DNA of 64,000 nucleotides from an uncultured Altererythrobacter sp. (GCA_947492235.1 CANLLZ010000001.1:496001-560000); one strand, 5' to 3'. Shown: positions 26,901 to 37,380, counted from the first letter of the stretch. Made by a program: numbers and translations. Notes: generated by a model from the sequence alone, not told the origin.

Positions 26901-27652
26901 CGCACTTCATCCATCAAATCGCGCATCCGGCGCACCGCTTCTTCCAGCCCGATAAAGATCGCTTCGCCGATCAAATAGTGCCCGATATTGAGTTCTGCGA
27001 GCTGGGGGATGGCGGCGATGGGCTGGACGTTTTCGTAGGTCAGCCCGTGTCCTGCATGCGGCTCGATCCCATTCTTCACCGCCAATGCGGCCATGTCGGC
27101 GATGCGTTTCAGCTCGCTGGTCACTTTGGCGCTGTCGCCTTCCAGATGCGCGTGGGCGTATTCGCCGGTGTGAAATTCCACGATATCCGCGCCGAGCCGG
27201 ATGGCGGCGTCCAGCTGGCGTTCCTCTGCTTCGATAAACAGCGATACGCGGATCCCCGCATCGCGCAATTGCGTGACGATCGGCGCGAGGTGGTTGTCCA
27301 GACCTGCCGCGTCCAGCCCGCCCTCTGTGGTGCGTTCCTCGCGTTTCTCCGGCACGATGCACGCCGCGTGGGGCGAATGCGCCAGCGCGATGGCGAGCAT
27401 TTCGTCAGTCGCGGCCATTTCCAGATTGAGCGGAAGGCCGGTCGCATCCTGAATGCGTTGCAGGTCCCCGTCGCGGATATGGCGCCGGTCCTCTCGCAAA
27501 TGCGCGGTGATCCCGTCCCCGCCGACCGCCGCGACGATTTCCGCCGCGCGCACGGGATCGGGATGATCGCCGCCGCGTGCGTTACGAATGGTCGCGACAT
27601 GATCGATATTCACGCCGAGGCGGAGCTTGTGAGAGGCGTGGTGGTTGCTCAA
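26897..27652 (-). CDS. pdxJ: Pyridoxine 5'-phosphate synthase
   Basis: Condenses deoxyxylulose phosphate with 3-amino-2-oxopropyl phosphate to give pyridoxine 5'-phosphate. It is a TIM barrel of 251 residues with [17 protein letters not shown] at the start, [21 protein letters not shown], and [15 protein letters not shown]. Its start overlaps the pyrE stop by 4 bases. The pdxJ-acpS order is conserved in many Proteobacteria. Confidence 0.96.
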   Translation of the reverse strand: MSNHHASHKLRLGVNIDHVATIRNARGGDHPDPVRAAEIVAAVGGDGITAHLREDRRHIRDGDLQRIQDATGLPLNLEMAATDEMLAIALAHSPHAACIVPEKREERTTEGGLDAAGLDNHLAPIVTQLRDAGIRVSLFIEAEERQLDAAIRLGADIVEFHTGEYAHAHLEGDSAKVTSELKRIADMAALAVKNGIEPHAGHGLTYENVQPIAAIPQLAELNIGHYLIGEAIFIGLEEAVRRMRDLMDEVR

Positions 27653-28230
27653 GCGGCGCGGCTCCCCGGCTTGGTCACAGGGATAGCTGCCAGTTCTGCG
27701 GGCACTTCGTCATCGGCATAGGTGGGGAAGTTTAGCGCCACCAGCGGGAAGAAAGGCACGCCCAGATCGACCGATCCTGCAGAGCGGTCGACCAGCGACG
27801 CCTCGGCGATGACTTTGCCGCCCTCCGCCTCGACCGCAGCGATGGCTTCGCGGCTGGAGAGGCCGGTGGTGACCACGTCCTCCACCATCAGCACTTTGGC
27901 ACCCGGCTCCAGCGCGAAGCCCCGGCGCAGGTGGAACGTGCCTTCGGGCCGCTCCAGGAACATCGCATCCTTGTCCAGCGCGCGCCCCATCTCGTGGCCG
28001 ATAATCACGCCGCCCATGGCAGGCGAGACCACGCAATCGATCTCGCCACGGATTTCGCGGGGGATATTCCGGGCAATCGCCGCTGCCAGCCGCGCGGCGC
28101 GTTCCGGATTCATCAGCACCCGGGCGCACTGCAGATAGAAGCCGCTGTGACGCCCGGAGGACAGCAGAAAATGCCCCTCCAGCAGCGCGTCGCAGCTACG
28201 GAATTCGGCCAATACTTCTTCGTCGGTCAT
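27649..28230 (-). CDS. pyrE: Orotate phosphoribosyltransferase
   Basis: Converts orotate and PRPP to OMP in pyrimidine synthesis. It is 193 residues, with [15 protein letters not shown] near the N-terminus and the PRPP motif [14 protein letters not shown]. It is the first gene of the pyrE-pdxJ-acpS-lepB-DUF3089-ruvX run. I chose the ATG at 28228-28230 ([10 protein letters not shown]), since the upstream frame is not protein-like. Confidence 0.95.
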   Translation of the reverse strand: MTDEEVLAEFRSCDALLEGHFLLSSGRHSGFYLQCARVLMNPERAARLAAAIARNIPREIRGEIDCVVSPAMGGVIIGHEMGRALDKDAMFLERPEGTFHLRRGFALEPGAKVLMVEDVVTTGLSSREAIAAVEAEGGKVIAEASLVDRSAGSVDLGVPFFPLVALNFPTYADDEVPAELAAIPVTKPGSRAA

Positions 28231-28341
28231 TGCAGTCCCATCATCGCGTGGCGGCGCGCGGGCGCCGGATGTGCAGGGGGATATAGGGGCTGTGTTGCGC
28301 GAGGGGAGACACAAATTGCGTAAAAATGTCCGCAGAAGCGC

Positions 28342-28370
28342 TTGAGACGGTGGGCAAGCGTCCGTATAGG
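28342..28370 (+). promoter_or_regulatory. Sigma-70-type promoter for the cox operon
   Basis: TTGAGA (28342-28347) and TATAGG (28365-28370) are 17 bases apart and lie about 107 bases upstream of coxB, which leaves a long leader. The spacing is ideal and the match is four of six bases in the -10 box. No other sequence in 28231-28476 fits as well. An experimental start site is not known. Confidence 0.55.
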
Positions 28371-28476
28371 CCGCGCTATTCGGCTTCCCTATATGGACGC
28401 CAAGGGCCCTCAGTGGCTCATACGAATTGCCCGATGGCCAGCGCTGGCCTGACGATTGGCCAAGATAGTTGAAAGC

Positions 28477-29541
28477 ATGTTCGCAATGACAATATCCGCC
28501 CGGTTCGCCGACCTAACCCGCGCCATGGCGCTGCTGTTTGCCGCAGTGATGCTGGCCTTCGCAGCGCAGCCGCTGCTTGCCCAGGATGCGGCAGTGGACG
28601 ATTCGGCAGCGCCCGCTGCGGAAGCTGTGGATGGCGAAGCCGCCGCAGCGGAAGAACCGGCTTACGAATATTACGGCCCCGAGATGATCAAGGGCCAGCC
28701 CACCGCGTTCGAAGACGGTGCGCTGGACAGCATGACCTTCCAGGACCAGTACAATTCCGACGGCCAGTACGCGCTGTGGATGCATGACTACATTCTGATG
28801 CCGGTGATCACTGTTATCAGCCTGTTCGTTCTGGGCCTGCTGCTGTGGGTCGTCGCGAAATACCGCCGCCGCGAAGGTGTCGAGCCCTCGCGCACCACGC
28901 ACAACACGCTGATCGAAGTGGTCTGGACGATTGTTCCGGTCATCATTCTGGTGGCCATTGCCATTCCGTCGATCACGCTGCTGGCGCGTCAGTACGAGAC
29001 CCCGCCCGCCGACGCCATCACCGTGAAGGCGACCGGTTACCAGTGGTATTGGGGCTACACCTATCCCGATCAGGGCGGCTTTGAAGTCGTCTCCAACATG
29101 CTGACCAAGGAAGACGCGCTGACCAAGGGTGAGCCCTTCCAGCTGGGTGTCGACAACCGGATGGTGGTGCCTGTGGGCGTTCCGCTGCGGATCCAGACAA
29201 CCGGTGCCGACGTGATCCATTCGTTTGCTATCCCGAGCCTTTGGTTCAAACTGGACGCGATCCCGGGCCGCCTGAACGAGCGCATGATGACGATTGACGA
29301 GCCGGGCATCTATTACGGCCAGTGCATGGAATTGTGCGGCGCAAAGCACGCCTACATGCCGATCGCAATCGAAGCGGTTCCGATGGAGCGTTTCCGTCAG
29401 TGGATCGCTTCGCAAGGCGGTACGTTCGGTGACGAAGAAGGCACTGAAACTGAAGATGCCGAGTCGGCAGCAGATGCCGCCGAAGCCGGCGACACCGGCG
29501 CAGAAGCCGAAGCCGAAATGGCCGAAGCCGCTGCATCCTAA
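28477..29541 (+). CDS. coxB: Cytochrome c oxidase subunit II
   Basis: CuA-bearing subunit of aa3 oxidase, 354 residues from the ATG at 28477 (28486 also possible). A signal peptide (to about LLAQDA) is followed by two membrane helices and the CuA domain: DVIHSF, GQCMELCGAKHAYMP with the two cysteines and histidine, and YQWYWGYTYP aromatic patch. A C-terminal tail of about 35 residues rich in Ala and Glu is unusual in length. It is the first gene of the cox operon. Confidence 0.96.
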   Translation: MFAMTISARFADLTRAMALLFAAVMLAFAAQPLLAQDAAVDDSAAPAAEAVDGEAAAAEEPAYEYYGPEMIKGQPTAFEDGALDSMTFQDQYNSDGQYALWMHDYILMPVITVISLFVLGLLLWVVAKYRRREGVEPSRTTHNTLIEVVWTIVPVIILVAIAIPSITLLARQYETPPADAITVKATGYQWYWGYTYPDQGGFEVVSNMLTKEDALTKGEPFQLGVDNRMVVPVGVPLRIQTTGADVIHSFAIPSLWFKLDAIPGRLNERMMTIDEPGIYYGQCMELCGAKHAYMPIAIEAVPMERFRQWIASQGGTFGDEEGTETEDAESAADAAEAGDTGAEAEAEMAEAAAS

Positions 29542-29611
29542 AGTACGGGGCGACTAATCGGTCGCAGCCGGATAAGTTATAGACGTTTGTTGAGAAAAGA
29601 GACCAAGCACG

Positions 29612-31324
29612 ATGGCAACCACAGCTGAAGGCTTCCAGGCCCACACAGAGGACCATTCGCACCACGGCGCGGACCACAAGCCGGGCTTCTTCGCCCGCTG
29701 GTTCATGTCGACCAACCACAAGGACATCGGAACGATGTACCTGATCTTCGCGATTGTCGCGGGGATCATTGGTGGCGCGATTTCCGGTGTCATGCGTGCC
29801 GAATTGGCGGCCCCTGATATTCAGTATCTGGGCTGGTGGGTCGAGTTCATGGGCGGCGAGGCGAGCCTCGATGCCAATCTGCATATGTGGAACGTGTTCA
29901 TCACCGCTCACGGCCTGATCATGGTCTTCTTCATGGTCATGCCGGCGATGATCGGCGGTTTCGGTAACTGGTTCGTGCCGCTGATGATCGGCGCGCCGGA
30001 CATGGCGTTCCCGCGGATGAACAACATCTCGTTCTGGCTGACGGTCGTCGGCTTTATCTCGCTGCTGTTCTCGCTATTCGTGCCCGGTGGCACGGGGCTG
30101 GGCGCAGGCACCGGCTGGACGGTCTATGCACCGCTTTCCACCAGTGGCTCGGTCGGCCCTGCAGTCGATTTCGCAATCTTCTCGCTGCACCTTGCAGGCG
30201 CGGGCTCCATTCTCGGGGCGACCAACTTCATCACCACCATTTTCAACATGCGCGCGCCGGGGATGACCCTGCACAAAATGCCGCTGTTCGTGTGGTCGAT
30301 GCTGGTCACGGCATTCCTGCTGCTGCTGGCGCTGCCGGTTCTGGCCGCTGCCATCACCATGCTGATTACCGACCGTAACTTCGGCACGACCTTCTTCGAT
30401 GCAGCTGGCGGCGGTGACCCCGTTCTCTACCAGCACCTGTTCTGGTTCTTCGGCCACCCCGAAGTGTACATCATGATCCTGCCGGGCTTCGGCATGGTCA
30501 GCCAGATCGTGGCGACCTTCAGCCGCAAGCCGGTGTTCGGCTATCTCGGCATGGCCTACGCCATGGTGGCCATCGGTGTGGTCGGCTTCATCGTGTGGGC
30601 GCACCACATGTATACAGTCGGCCTCGACGTAAACACCAAGATGTACTTCACCGCCGCGACTATGGTGATCGCCGTGCCGACGGGCGTGAAGATCTTCAGC
30701 TGGATCGCGACGATGTGGGGCGGCAGCCTCGAGTTCAAATCGCCGATGGTCTGGGCGCTGGGCTTCATCTTCCTGTTCACCGTTGGCGGTGTGACGGGCG
30801 TGGTGCTCGCCAATGGCGGCATCGATGATAACCTGCACGACACCTACTACGTGGTGGCACACTTCCACTACGTGCTGTCGATGGGCGCCGTGTTCAGCCT
30901 CTTCGCCGGGTTCTATTACTGGTTCCCCAAGATGAGCGGCCGCTGGCACAGTGAATTCCTGAGCCACGTGCATTTCTGGCTGTTCTTCATCGGCGTGAAC
31001 GTGATCTTCTTCCCGATGCACTTCCTGGGCATGCAGGGTATGCCGCGTCGCTATCCTGACTACACTGCGGCCTATACCTACTGGAACGAGATCGCGTCTT
31101 ACGGCTACGTCATCATGGCGGCCTCGATGCTCGTGTTCTTCGTGAACATCGGTTACGCGCTGGTTGCCGGCCGCAAGGCAGAAGCCAATAGCTGGGGTCC
31201 GGGTGCGACGACACTGGAATGGACGCTGTCCAGCCCGCCGCCCTATCACCAGTTCGAAACGCTGCCGGTGATCGAGGACCATCACGATTACCACGATCAT
31301 ATGCCGAAGCCTGCCAAGGGCTGA
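29612..31324 (+). CDS. coxA: Cytochrome c oxidase subunit I
   Basis: Catalytic subunit of 570 residues. It has 12 hydrophobic helices, haem a ligand in [10 protein letters not shown], CuB ligands in [14 protein letters not shown] and WAHHMYTVG, and haem ligands in [16 protein letters not shown] marks an A1-type enzyme, whose Glu feeds the D channel. The D-channel entry aspartate is in [12 protein letters not shown]. It follows coxB by 70 bases. The C-terminal 30 residues are histidine-rich. Confidence 0.97.
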   Translation: MATTAEGFQAHTEDHSHHGADHKPGFFARWFMSTNHKDIGTMYLIFAIVAGIIGGAISGVMRAELAAPDIQYLGWWVEFMGGEASLDANLHMWNVFITAHGLIMVFFMVMPAMIGGFGNWFVPLMIGAPDMAFPRMNNISFWLTVVGFISLLFSLFVPGGTGLGAGTGWTVYAPLSTSGSVGPAVDFAIFSLHLAGAGSILGATNFITTIFNMRAPGMTLHKMPLFVWSMLVTAFLLLLALPVLAAAITMLITDRNFGTTFFDAAGGGDPVLYQHLFWFFGHPEVYIMILPGFGMVSQIVATFSRKPVFGYLGMAYAMVAIGVVGFIVWAHHMYTVGLDVNTKMYFTAATMVIAVPTGVKIFSWIATMWGGSLEFKSPMVWALGFIFLFTVGGVTGVVLANGGIDDNLHDTYYVVAHFHYVLSMGAVFSLFAGFYYWFPKMSGRWHSEFLSHVHFWLFFIGVNVIFFPMHFLGMQGMPRRYPDYTAAYTYWNEIASYGYVIMAASMLVFFVNIGYALVAGRKAEANSWGPGATTLEWTLSSPPPYHQFETLPVIEDHHDYHDHMPKPAKG

Positions 31325-31389
31325 TCGCAGCTGATCGCATCCGGCCGGCGCCTCGGGGGATCGGGGTTAGGGCGGAACACAACAGATCG

Positions 31390-31417
31390 GGGGGCGCGCC
31401 AGCGATGGTGCGCCCCC
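31390..31417 (+). terminator. GC-rich hairpin between coxA and ctaB
   Basis: GGGGGCGCGCC pairs with GGTGCGCCCCC over an AGCGAT loop, giving 11 base pairs with one wobble. No run of T follows, so it is more likely an attenuator or RNA-stability hairpin within the operon than a complete terminator. It could favour coxBA over the assembly genes. Confidence 0.6.
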
Positions 31418-31450
31418 ACTCATAAGGAAAGGGCCACTGGCCTTAGGACA

Positions 31451-32389
31451 ATGACCGCGACCAGCACCTCCGAGGCGCCACAGGCGACTGTTCAGCTGCC
31501 GACCGACTGGCGCGATTTCTACGCGCTGACGAAGCCGCGCGTGATGAGCCTGGTGATCTTCACCGGTCTGTGCGGATTGCTGGCCGCGCCGGGCAGCGTG
31601 CACCCGGTTATCGGCTTTACCGCCATCTTGTGTATCGCTCTGGCCGCTGGCGGGGCTGCCGCGCTCAACATGTGGTGGGAAGCCGAGCTGGACGCGAAGA
31701 TGAAGCGCACCCGCAACCGGCCCATTCCCGCCGGTCGTCTGCCCAAAAGCGACGCGCTGATTTTCGGAACGCTGCTCTCCGCCGTGTCGGTGATGACCAT
31801 GGGGCTGGCCGTGCACTGGCTCGCCGCAAGTGTGCTGGCACTGTCGATTTTCTATTACGTGGTGATCTACACCATGTGGCTGAAGCCGCGCACCCCGCAA
31901 AACATCGTCATCGGCGGCGGGGCCGGCGCGTTCCCTCCGCTGATCGGGTGGATCGCAGTCACCGGCGATATCACCGCCATGCCGATCCTGCTGTTTGCGA
32001 TCATCTTCATGTGGACGCCGCCGCATTTCTGGGCGCTCGCCCTGTTTGTAGAGATCGATTACGAAAATGCCGGCGTGCCGATGATGCCCAATGTGAAGGG
32101 CCAGAAGAGCACGCGCCTGCAGGTCCTGATCTACTCGATCCTGCTGCTGCCCATCGCCGTCGCCCCCTGGGCCATCGGCGGCACTGGCGCGATTTACGGC
32201 GTTACGGCTCTGGCCCTGACAGCGTGGTTTATCGCGCTGAGCGTGCCCGTGGCGACCCGGATCAGCGCAACGGGCGACGCGATGCTGCCGGAAAAGCGGC
32301 TGTTCAAATTCAGCATTCTGTACCTGTTTGCCCTGTTCGCTGTCCTGGTGCTGGACCGCTATGCCAGCCCGTTTGTGGAGGCTCTATGA
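31451..32389 (+). CDS. ctaB: Protoheme IX farnesyltransferase (haem O synthase)
   Basis: Attaches a farnesyl group to haem b, giving haem O for the oxidase. It is 312 residues with about eight membrane helices. The prenyl-diphosphate/Mg motif is [20 protein letters not shown] near residue 73, and a second, [13 protein letters not shown], lies near 205. TTAGGA lies 3 bases before the ATG. Its stop overlaps the start of a 41-residue protein. Confidence 0.95.
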   Translation: MTATSTSEAPQATVQLPTDWRDFYALTKPRVMSLVIFTGLCGLLAAPGSVHPVIGFTAILCIALAAGGAAALNMWWEAELDAKMKRTRNRPIPAGRLPKSDALIFGTLLSAVSVMTMGLAVHWLAASVLALSIFYYVVIYTMWLKPRTPQNIVIGGGAGAFPPLIGWIAVTGDITAMPILLFAIIFMWTPPHFWALALFVEIDYENAGVPMMPNVKGQKSTRLQVLIYSILLLPIAVAPWAIGGTGAIYGVTALALTAWFIALSVPVATRISATGDAMLPEKRLFKFSILYLFALFAVLVLDRYASPFVEAL

Positions 32390-32511
32390 CCCCTGAAGAA
32401 CAAACCGAGCTGGAGCGCCGCCGCAAATCGCGCAACTGGGCGCTGGGCGGATTGCTGCTCTTTTTCGTACTCCTGTTTTACTCGATCACGATTGTGAGGA
32501 TGGGCGACTGA
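32386..32511 (+). CDS. Small single-helix membrane protein in the cox operon (CoxF-like)
   Basis: A 41-residue frame, ATGA-coupled to ctaB and sharing a base (TGATG) with the ctaG start. The first 16 residues are charged ([17 protein letters not shown]) and one helix ([18 protein letters not shown]) follows. Small proteins in this slot between ctaB and ctaG are common in Alphaproteobacteria. It may help CtaG or the CuB insertion complex; no direct evidence. Confidence 0.75.
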   Translation: MTPEEQTELERRRKSRNWALGGLLLFFVLLFYSITIVRMGD

Positions 32512-33086
32512 TGGCGACGGTAATTCCCGACGAGAACCGCAATGCGAAGACCGGGATGATGGCATTCGGCCTAGCGCTGGCGATGCTGGGCATGGGCTAT
32601 GCCGCCGTGCCGCTGTATGAATTGTTCTGCCGAGTGACCGGCTTCGGTGGCACCACGCAGGTCGCCACCGAGAGCGAGGCCGCCAATGCCGAGCGTCTCG
32701 CGGCGCTGGCCGAGGCCCGGCCGATTTCCGTGCGCTTCGATGCCAGCACCGCGCGCAATGTCCCGTGGACGTTCGAACCGGCGCAGAGCACCGATACGAT
32801 CCAGATCGGCGTGCGCGACATGGCGTTCTACACCGCGAAGAACAATTCCAGCGTGCCGATCACCGGCACCGCGACCTTCAATGTCGAGCCGGAAATCGCA
32901 GGCGTCTATTTCCACAAGATCCAGTGCTTCTGCTTCACCGAGCAGACCTTGCAGCCGGGTCAGGAAGTGCGGATGCCGGTGCTGTATTACATCGATCCCG
33001 CGATTCTGGAGGACGAAGGGGCCGACGGGGTCGAGCAGATCACGCTCAGCTACACCTTCCACAAGAAGATCGAGGAAGACAGCTGA
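32511..33086 (+). CDS. ctaG: Cytochrome c oxidase assembly protein CtaG/Cox11
   Basis: Copper chaperone that delivers CuB to subunit I. It is 191 residues with one N-terminal membrane helix (MMAFGLALAMLGMGYAAVPLY), then a periplasmic beta domain with YFHKIQCFCFTEQTL, whose CFCF cysteines bind copper, and a LYYIDPAI segment. The start shares a base with the stop of the preceding small gene. Confidence 0.95.
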   Translation: MATVIPDENRNAKTGMMAFGLALAMLGMGYAAVPLYELFCRVTGFGGTTQVATESEAANAERLAALAEARPISVRFDASTARNVPWTFEPAQSTDTIQIGVRDMAFYTAKNNSSVPITGTATFNVEPEIAGVYFHKIQCFCFTEQTLQPGQEVRMPVLYYIDPAILEDEGADGVEQITLSYTFHKKIEEDS

Positions 33087-33191
33087 CAGAATATGGTGTG
33101 GCGGGCCATCCGCCCCCTAGACCACCACGCACTGCCGGTTTAAGGGCGGTGACACGAATTTGAATGCATATCCAAGCAGGAAGCGCGACGC

Positions 33192-34013
33192 ATGGCCGGT
33201 AACGTCAATCACGACTATCACATTCTCGAACCCGACATCTGGCCGCTGATCGGTGCCTTTTCGGCGCTGACTTTCACCAGCGGCATGGTTCTATACATGC
33301 ACGAAATGGCCAATGCGTGGCTGGTGCTGGGCCTCGGCATTGCCGGCCTAATCGCCACCTTCTTCGCGTGGTGGGCCAATGTGGTGAAAGAAGCGGAACG
33401 CGGCGATCACACGCCGGTGGTCCAGCTGCATATGCGCTACGGCATGATCCTGTTCATCGCTTCGGAAGTGATGTTCTTTGTCGGCTGGTTCTGGAGCTGG
33501 TTCGATTTCGCGCTGTTCCCCAATGCACTGACCGAAGTTGTCGGCGGCGTCTGGCCACCGGCTGCGATTGACGAGGTGCTGAACCCGTTTGATCTGCCGC
33601 TGATCAACACGCTGATCCTTCTGTGCTCGGGCACCACGGTCACGTGGGCGCACCACTGCATGCTGTCGGGCGACCGCGAAGGCGTGAAGAAGGGCCTGTG
33701 GCTCACGATCCTGCTGGGCGCTCTGTTCACTTGCATCCAGGCGTATGAGTATGCCGTTGCCCCGTTCGCATTCGGCGGCAACACCTACAGCTCGGCGTTC
33801 TACATGGCGACGGGCTTCCACGGCTTCCACGTTCTGGTCGGCACGATCTTCCTGATCGTCTGCCTTGCGCGGACCTATAAGGGCCACTTCACCCCCCGCC
33901 AGCACTTCGGTTTCGAAGCTGCGGCGTGGTACTGGCACTTCGTCGACGTGGTCTGGTTGTTCCTGTTCATCGTCGTCTATGTCTGGGGCGGCTGGGGCGC
34001 TGACTTCCACTGA
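33192..34013 (+). CDS. coxC: Cytochrome c oxidase subunit III
   Basis: Seven-helix subunit of 273 residues. Motifs are FSALTFTSGMVLYMH, a conserved WFWSWFDFALFP, TVTWAHHCML, GFHGFHVLVGT and WYWHFVDVVWLFLF at the C-terminus. AGCAGGAAG lies ahead of the ATG. A 105-base spacer separates it from ctaG. Its last base overlaps the ATG of the DUF983 gene. Confidence 0.96.
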   Translation: MAGNVNHDYHILEPDIWPLIGAFSALTFTSGMVLYMHEMANAWLVLGLGIAGLIATFFAWWANVVKEAERGDHTPVVQLHMRYGMILFIASEVMFFVGWFWSWFDFALFPNALTEVVGGVWPPAAIDEVLNPFDLPLINTLILLCSGTTVTWAHHCMLSGDREGVKKGLWLTILLGALFTCIQAYEYAVAPFAFGGNTYSSAFYMATGFHGFHVLVGTIFLIVCLARTYKGHFTPRQHFGFEAAAWYWHFVDVVWLFLFIVVYVWGGWGADFH

Positions 34014-34414
34014 TGGTGGCCAATATTCCGGGCGTTTCGCCGGACACTGAAAAGGGGCAGCCCGCCATGCGGCAGGCTGCCCTTTTCGGTTTGTGCCCCG
34101 CTTGCGGTGGGCGCACGCTGTTTGACGGGATCGTCCGTTTTTCGCCAAAGTGCCGCGCCTGCGGTTTGGATTTTGCCCGCTTCAATGTCGGCGATGGTCC
34201 GGCGGCTTTCCTGATCCTGATTGTGGGCGCGATTGTCGTCGGGCTGGCAACGTGGCTGGAGGTTGCGGCGGGTCCGCCGTTCTGGGTCCATGCGCTGCTG
34301 TGGCTGCCGCTAATTGTCGGGCTGACACTGGCCGGGTTGCGTGTGGCCAAGGGCGCACTGATCGCGTCCGAATATCATCACAACGCCCGCGAGGCCGGAA
34401 GTTCTGAAGTATGA
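34013..34414 (+). CDS. DUF983 family protein
   Basis: Protein of 133 residues with a zinc-ribbon-like pair (LCPACGG near 27 and CRACG near 48), then two membrane helices (FLILIVGAIVVGLATWL and a second in the C-terminal half). DUF983 genes commonly lie between coxC and surf1 in Alphaproteobacteria, which suggests a role in oxidase biogenesis. It is coupled to coxC (TGATG) and overlaps the surf1 start by 4 bases. Confidence 0.85.
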   Translation: MVANIPGVSPDTEKGQPAMRQAALFGLCPACGGRTLFDGIVRFSPKCRACGLDFARFNVGDGPAAFLILIVGAIVVGLATWLEVAAGPPFWVHALLWLPLIVGLTLAGLRVAKGALIASEYHHNAREAGSSEV

Positions 34415-35016
34415 GCCGCAATCTACCCATCATCCCCACGATTATCGTGGTGCTCGCGGCGCTCGTCATGGTCGGGCTGGGCTTCTGGCAATTGGGCCGG
34501 GCGGACGAGAAAGAAGCGATGCTCGCGCGCTACGCCACCGCTGGGGACTTGCCCGAATCGGTCGCATACCCGCTGACGCCCGAGCAGGCCGAGCAAGACC
34601 TCTATCGCCGCAGCTCCATCACGTGCGAGCGGGTGCTGGATCGCCGGGCCACTGCAGGCACGAGCGAGGCCGGTGTGAAGGGCTGGGCGCAGATCGCCCG
34701 CTGCGCGCTCAAGGGCGGGGGCGAAACCGAAGTCGCGCTGGGCTGGACCCGCGCGCCCGATGGCCCGCAATGGACCGGGGGCACGGTGACGGGCATCATC
34801 GCGCCGGGGCCGAAACTGGTCGCCGATCCGCCGCGCGCTGGCCTTATTGCGCTCAGCCCGCCCGATCCCGCCGATTTGCCGAACAACCACATGGCCTATG
34901 CCGGTCAGTGGTTCTTCTTCGCAGTCACGGCGCTGGTCATCTACTTCTTCGCCTTGCGGCGCCGGCGGCGGGATCAGGACGCGGATGAACTGGATCGCGA
35001 CGACGATGAAGACTAG
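34411..35016 (+). CDS. surf1: SURF1 family oxidase assembly protein
   Basis: Haem A-related assembly factor for subunit I. It is 201 residues with an N-terminal helix (IIVVLAALVMVGLGFWQLGR, with the family GFWQLGR) and a C-terminal helix (HMAYAGQWFFFAVTALVIYF). The periplasmic middle is shorter than the family's usual. The last 20 residues are strongly acidic and basic alternately. It ends the cox transcription unit. Confidence 0.88.
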   Translation: MSRNLPIIPTIIVVLAALVMVGLGFWQLGRADEKEAMLARYATAGDLPESVAYPLTPEQAEQDLYRRSSITCERVLDRRATAGTSEAGVKGWAQIARCALKGGGETEVALGWTRAPDGPQWTGGTVTGIIAPGPKLVADPPRAGLIALSPPDPADLPNNHMAYAGQWFFFAVTALVIYFFALRRRRRDQDADELDRDDDED

Positions 35017-35056
35017 CTTTCTTGTCGCGCCCGCACCTGCGCGCTAACCCGCGCCC

Positions 35057-36481
35057 ATGAAATACGTCTCCACCCGCGACTCTGCGCCCGTGCTCGATTT
35101 CGAAGGTGTCACGCTGGCGGGGCTCGCCAATGATGGCGGTCTGTATATCCCCGAGGTCTGGCCGCAATTTTCCCATGCCGAGATCGCCGCCATGCGCGGC
35201 CTGCCCTATGCCGAAGTGGCCGCGCGGGTGATGGAGCCGTTTGTCGGTGAAGCGCTGACGCCGGAGCGCCTGCGGGAATTGACAGCAGAGGCCTATGGCC
35301 GGTTCTCGCACAAGGCGGTGGTCCCGCTGGTGCAGCTGGACCAGCAGCACTGGTTGATGGAATTGTTCCACGGCCCCACGCTGGCGTTTAAGGATGTGGC
35401 CCTGCAGATGCTCGGCCTGCTGTTCGAGGAATTCCTTGGCCGCCGTGATGAGAAACTGACGCTGGTCGGCGCGACGAGCGGGGATACCGGCTCTGCCGCC
35501 ATCGATGCGGTAGCCGGGCGTGAGGGCGTGGAGATATTCATGCTCCACCCCGAAGGCCGGATCAGCGATGTCCAGCGCTGCCAGATGACCACCGTTCTGG
35601 CACCCAATGTGTTCAACATCGCCATTTCCGGCAGTTTCGATGACGGGCAGGCAGCGGTGAAGCGCATGTTCGGCGACGAAGCGCTGAAGGGCACGCTGCG
35701 TCTGGGCGCGGTCAATTCGATCAACTGGGCGCGATTGCTCGCTCAGGTGGTCTATTACTTCGCCACCGCACTGCAATTGGGGGCGCCGGATCGCAGCACC
35801 GCCTTCAGCGTGCCGACCGGCAATTTCGGCGATGTGTTCGCAGGCTATGTCGCCGCGAAGATGGGCCTGCCGATAGCAAAACTGGTGGTCGCCACCAACG
35901 TCAACGATATCCTCCATCGCGCCCTGTCGACCGGCGATTATTCCGCAGGCGTGGTCACGCCCACGGCCGCCCCCAGCATGGACATTCAGGTCAGCTCCAA
36001 TTTCGAGCGGCTGCTGTTCGACCTGACCGGTTCAGGGGGAACGCGCGACGGTGCGGCGATGGCGGCGCAGATGGCGGGTTTTGAAAGCACGCGGGCCATG
36101 ACGCTGACGAACCAGCAGCGCGCCGGGGCCGCCGAACTGTTCACCAGCATCAGAGTCGATCCCGATGGCATGGCGCAGGCGATGCGGCGCACGCACGAGA
36201 ATTGCGGCGAGATCATCGACCCGCACACCGCCATCGGTCTGGCTGCGGCGCATCAGGTTGATCTGCCCGGCGATGTGCCCGTGGTCACGCTCGCGACCGC
36301 CCATCCGGCCAAGTTCCGCGATGCAGTGGAGCGGGCGACCGGCACGCGCCCGCCGCTGCCGACCCGGATCGGCGACTTGTTTGCGCGGGAAGAGCGCTGC
36401 GTTTCCTTACCCGGCGAGTATGACGCGCTGACCGCTTATATTCTCGACACGGCGCGTCCGAGTGCCCAGCCGGACGCCTGA
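35057..36481 (+). CDS. thrC: Threonine synthase
   Basis: Converts O-phosphohomoserine to threonine, with PLP. It is 474 residues. The PLP lysine is in FHGPTLAFKDVALQ, the phosphate loop in GATSGDTGSAAIDAV, and NSINWARLLAQVVYY follows. It is a fungal/proteobacterial-type long form. Its stop shares a base with the methyltransferase start. Confidence 0.96.
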   Translation: MKYVSTRDSAPVLDFEGVTLAGLANDGGLYIPEVWPQFSHAEIAAMRGLPYAEVAARVMEPFVGEALTPERLRELTAEAYGRFSHKAVVPLVQLDQQHWLMELFHGPTLAFKDVALQMLGLLFEEFLGRRDEKLTLVGATSGDTGSAAIDAVAGREGVEIFMLHPEGRISDVQRCQMTTVLAPNVFNIAISGSFDDGQAAVKRMFGDEALKGTLRLGAVNSINWARLLAQVVYYFATALQLGAPDRSTAFSVPTGNFGDVFAGYVAAKMGLPIAKLVVATNVNDILHRALSTGDYSAGVVTPTAAPSMDIQVSSNFERLLFDLTGSGGTRDGAAMAAQMAGFESTRAMTLTNQQRAGAAELFTSIRVDPDGMAQAMRRTHENCGEIIDPHTAIGLAAAHQVDLPGDVPVVTLATAHPAKFRDAVERATGTRPPLPTRIGDLFAREERCVSLPGEYDALTAYILDTARPSAQPDA

Positions 36482-37380
36482 TGGCAGAGGTGATCGAACA
36501 GCCGCTGGTCATGGCGGGCGAGGGGTGGGACGACTACGCCCTGCTCGACAGCGGGCACGGCCGTAAGCTGGAGCGCTTTGGCCCCTACCGTTTCATCCGC
36601 CCCGAACCGCAGGCGATGTGGACCCCGCGGCACGATCCTGACGGCACCGACTGGCAGGCGGATGGCGAGTTCATCCCAGGTGCGGACGAGGATGGCGGCG
36701 GGCGCTGGCACCTGACGCCGGACATTCCCGACAGCTGGCCGATGGCGTGGCGCGAGGCGCGCTTCCGCTCGCAATGCACGCCGTTCCGGCATCTGGGCTT
36801 TTTCCCCGATATGGCCCCCGTGTGGGACTGGATGCGTGGTGAACTGGAGGGCAAGCCCGAAGCCGCTACGCTCAACCTATTCGGCTATACCGGCGTTGGC
36901 AGCCAGGCTTTGAGCGAATGCGGCCCTGTCACCCATGTCGATGCATCGAAGAAATCCGTCGCGCAGGCGCGGGAGAATGCTGCGTTGGCCGGGATGGAGG
37001 ATCGTCCGATCCGCTGGCTGGTGGATGATGCGGCGAAGTTTGCCGCGCGCGAGGTGCGGCGGGGCAAGCGCTATGATGGGATCATCCTCGATCCGCCCAA
37101 ATTCGGGCGCGGGCCGAAGCACGAGATATGGCGTATCGAGGAAGGACTCGCCCCGCTGGTGCGTGATTGCCGCGCGCTGCTCGATAACGACAGCCGCTTC
37201 CTGTTTCTGACTGTGTATGCCGTGCGGATGAGCAGCTTGGCGCTGGCCGGGCTGGTGGGCGAAATCTTCGCCGATCTGCCCGGCAAGGTGGAGCATGGCG
37301 ATCTGGCGGTGCGCGAGAGCGGCGAGGGCGGGCGGCTTCTGCCTACCGCAATCTTCGCGCGCTGGTCCAATCCGCGCTAG
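36481..37380 (+). CDS. Class I SAM-dependent methyltransferase, RlmI-like
   Basis: Protein of 299 residues. A basic N-terminal region (LERFGPYRFIRPEPQAMW) precedes a Rossmann methyltransferase domain with LNLFGYTGVGSQAL near 140, HVDASKKSVAQARENA and the catalytic ILDPPKFGRG near 203. The DPPKFG motif and order match 23S rRNA m5C methyltransferases of the RlmI type and their relatives. The exact target base is not readable. Confidence 0.82.
   Translation: MAEVIEQPLVMAGEGWDDYALLDSGHGRKLERFGPYRFIRPEPQAMWTPRHDPDGTDWQADGEFIPGADEDGGGRWHLTPDIPDSWPMAWREARFRSQCTPFRHLGFFPDMAPVWDWMRGELEGKPEAATLNLFGYTGVGSQALSECGPVTHVDASKKSVAQARENAALAGMEDRPIRWLVDDAAKFAAREVRRGKRYDGIILDPPKFGRGPKHEIWRIEEGLAPLVRDCRALLDNDSRFLFLTVYAVRMSSLALAGLVGEIFADLPGKVEHGDLAVRESGEGGRLLPTAIFARWSNPR

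Noticed and set aside
30074-31300. A 408-codon frame antisense to coxA
   Set aside because: His/Glu-rich product without relatives; coxA has all its metal ligands on the other strand.
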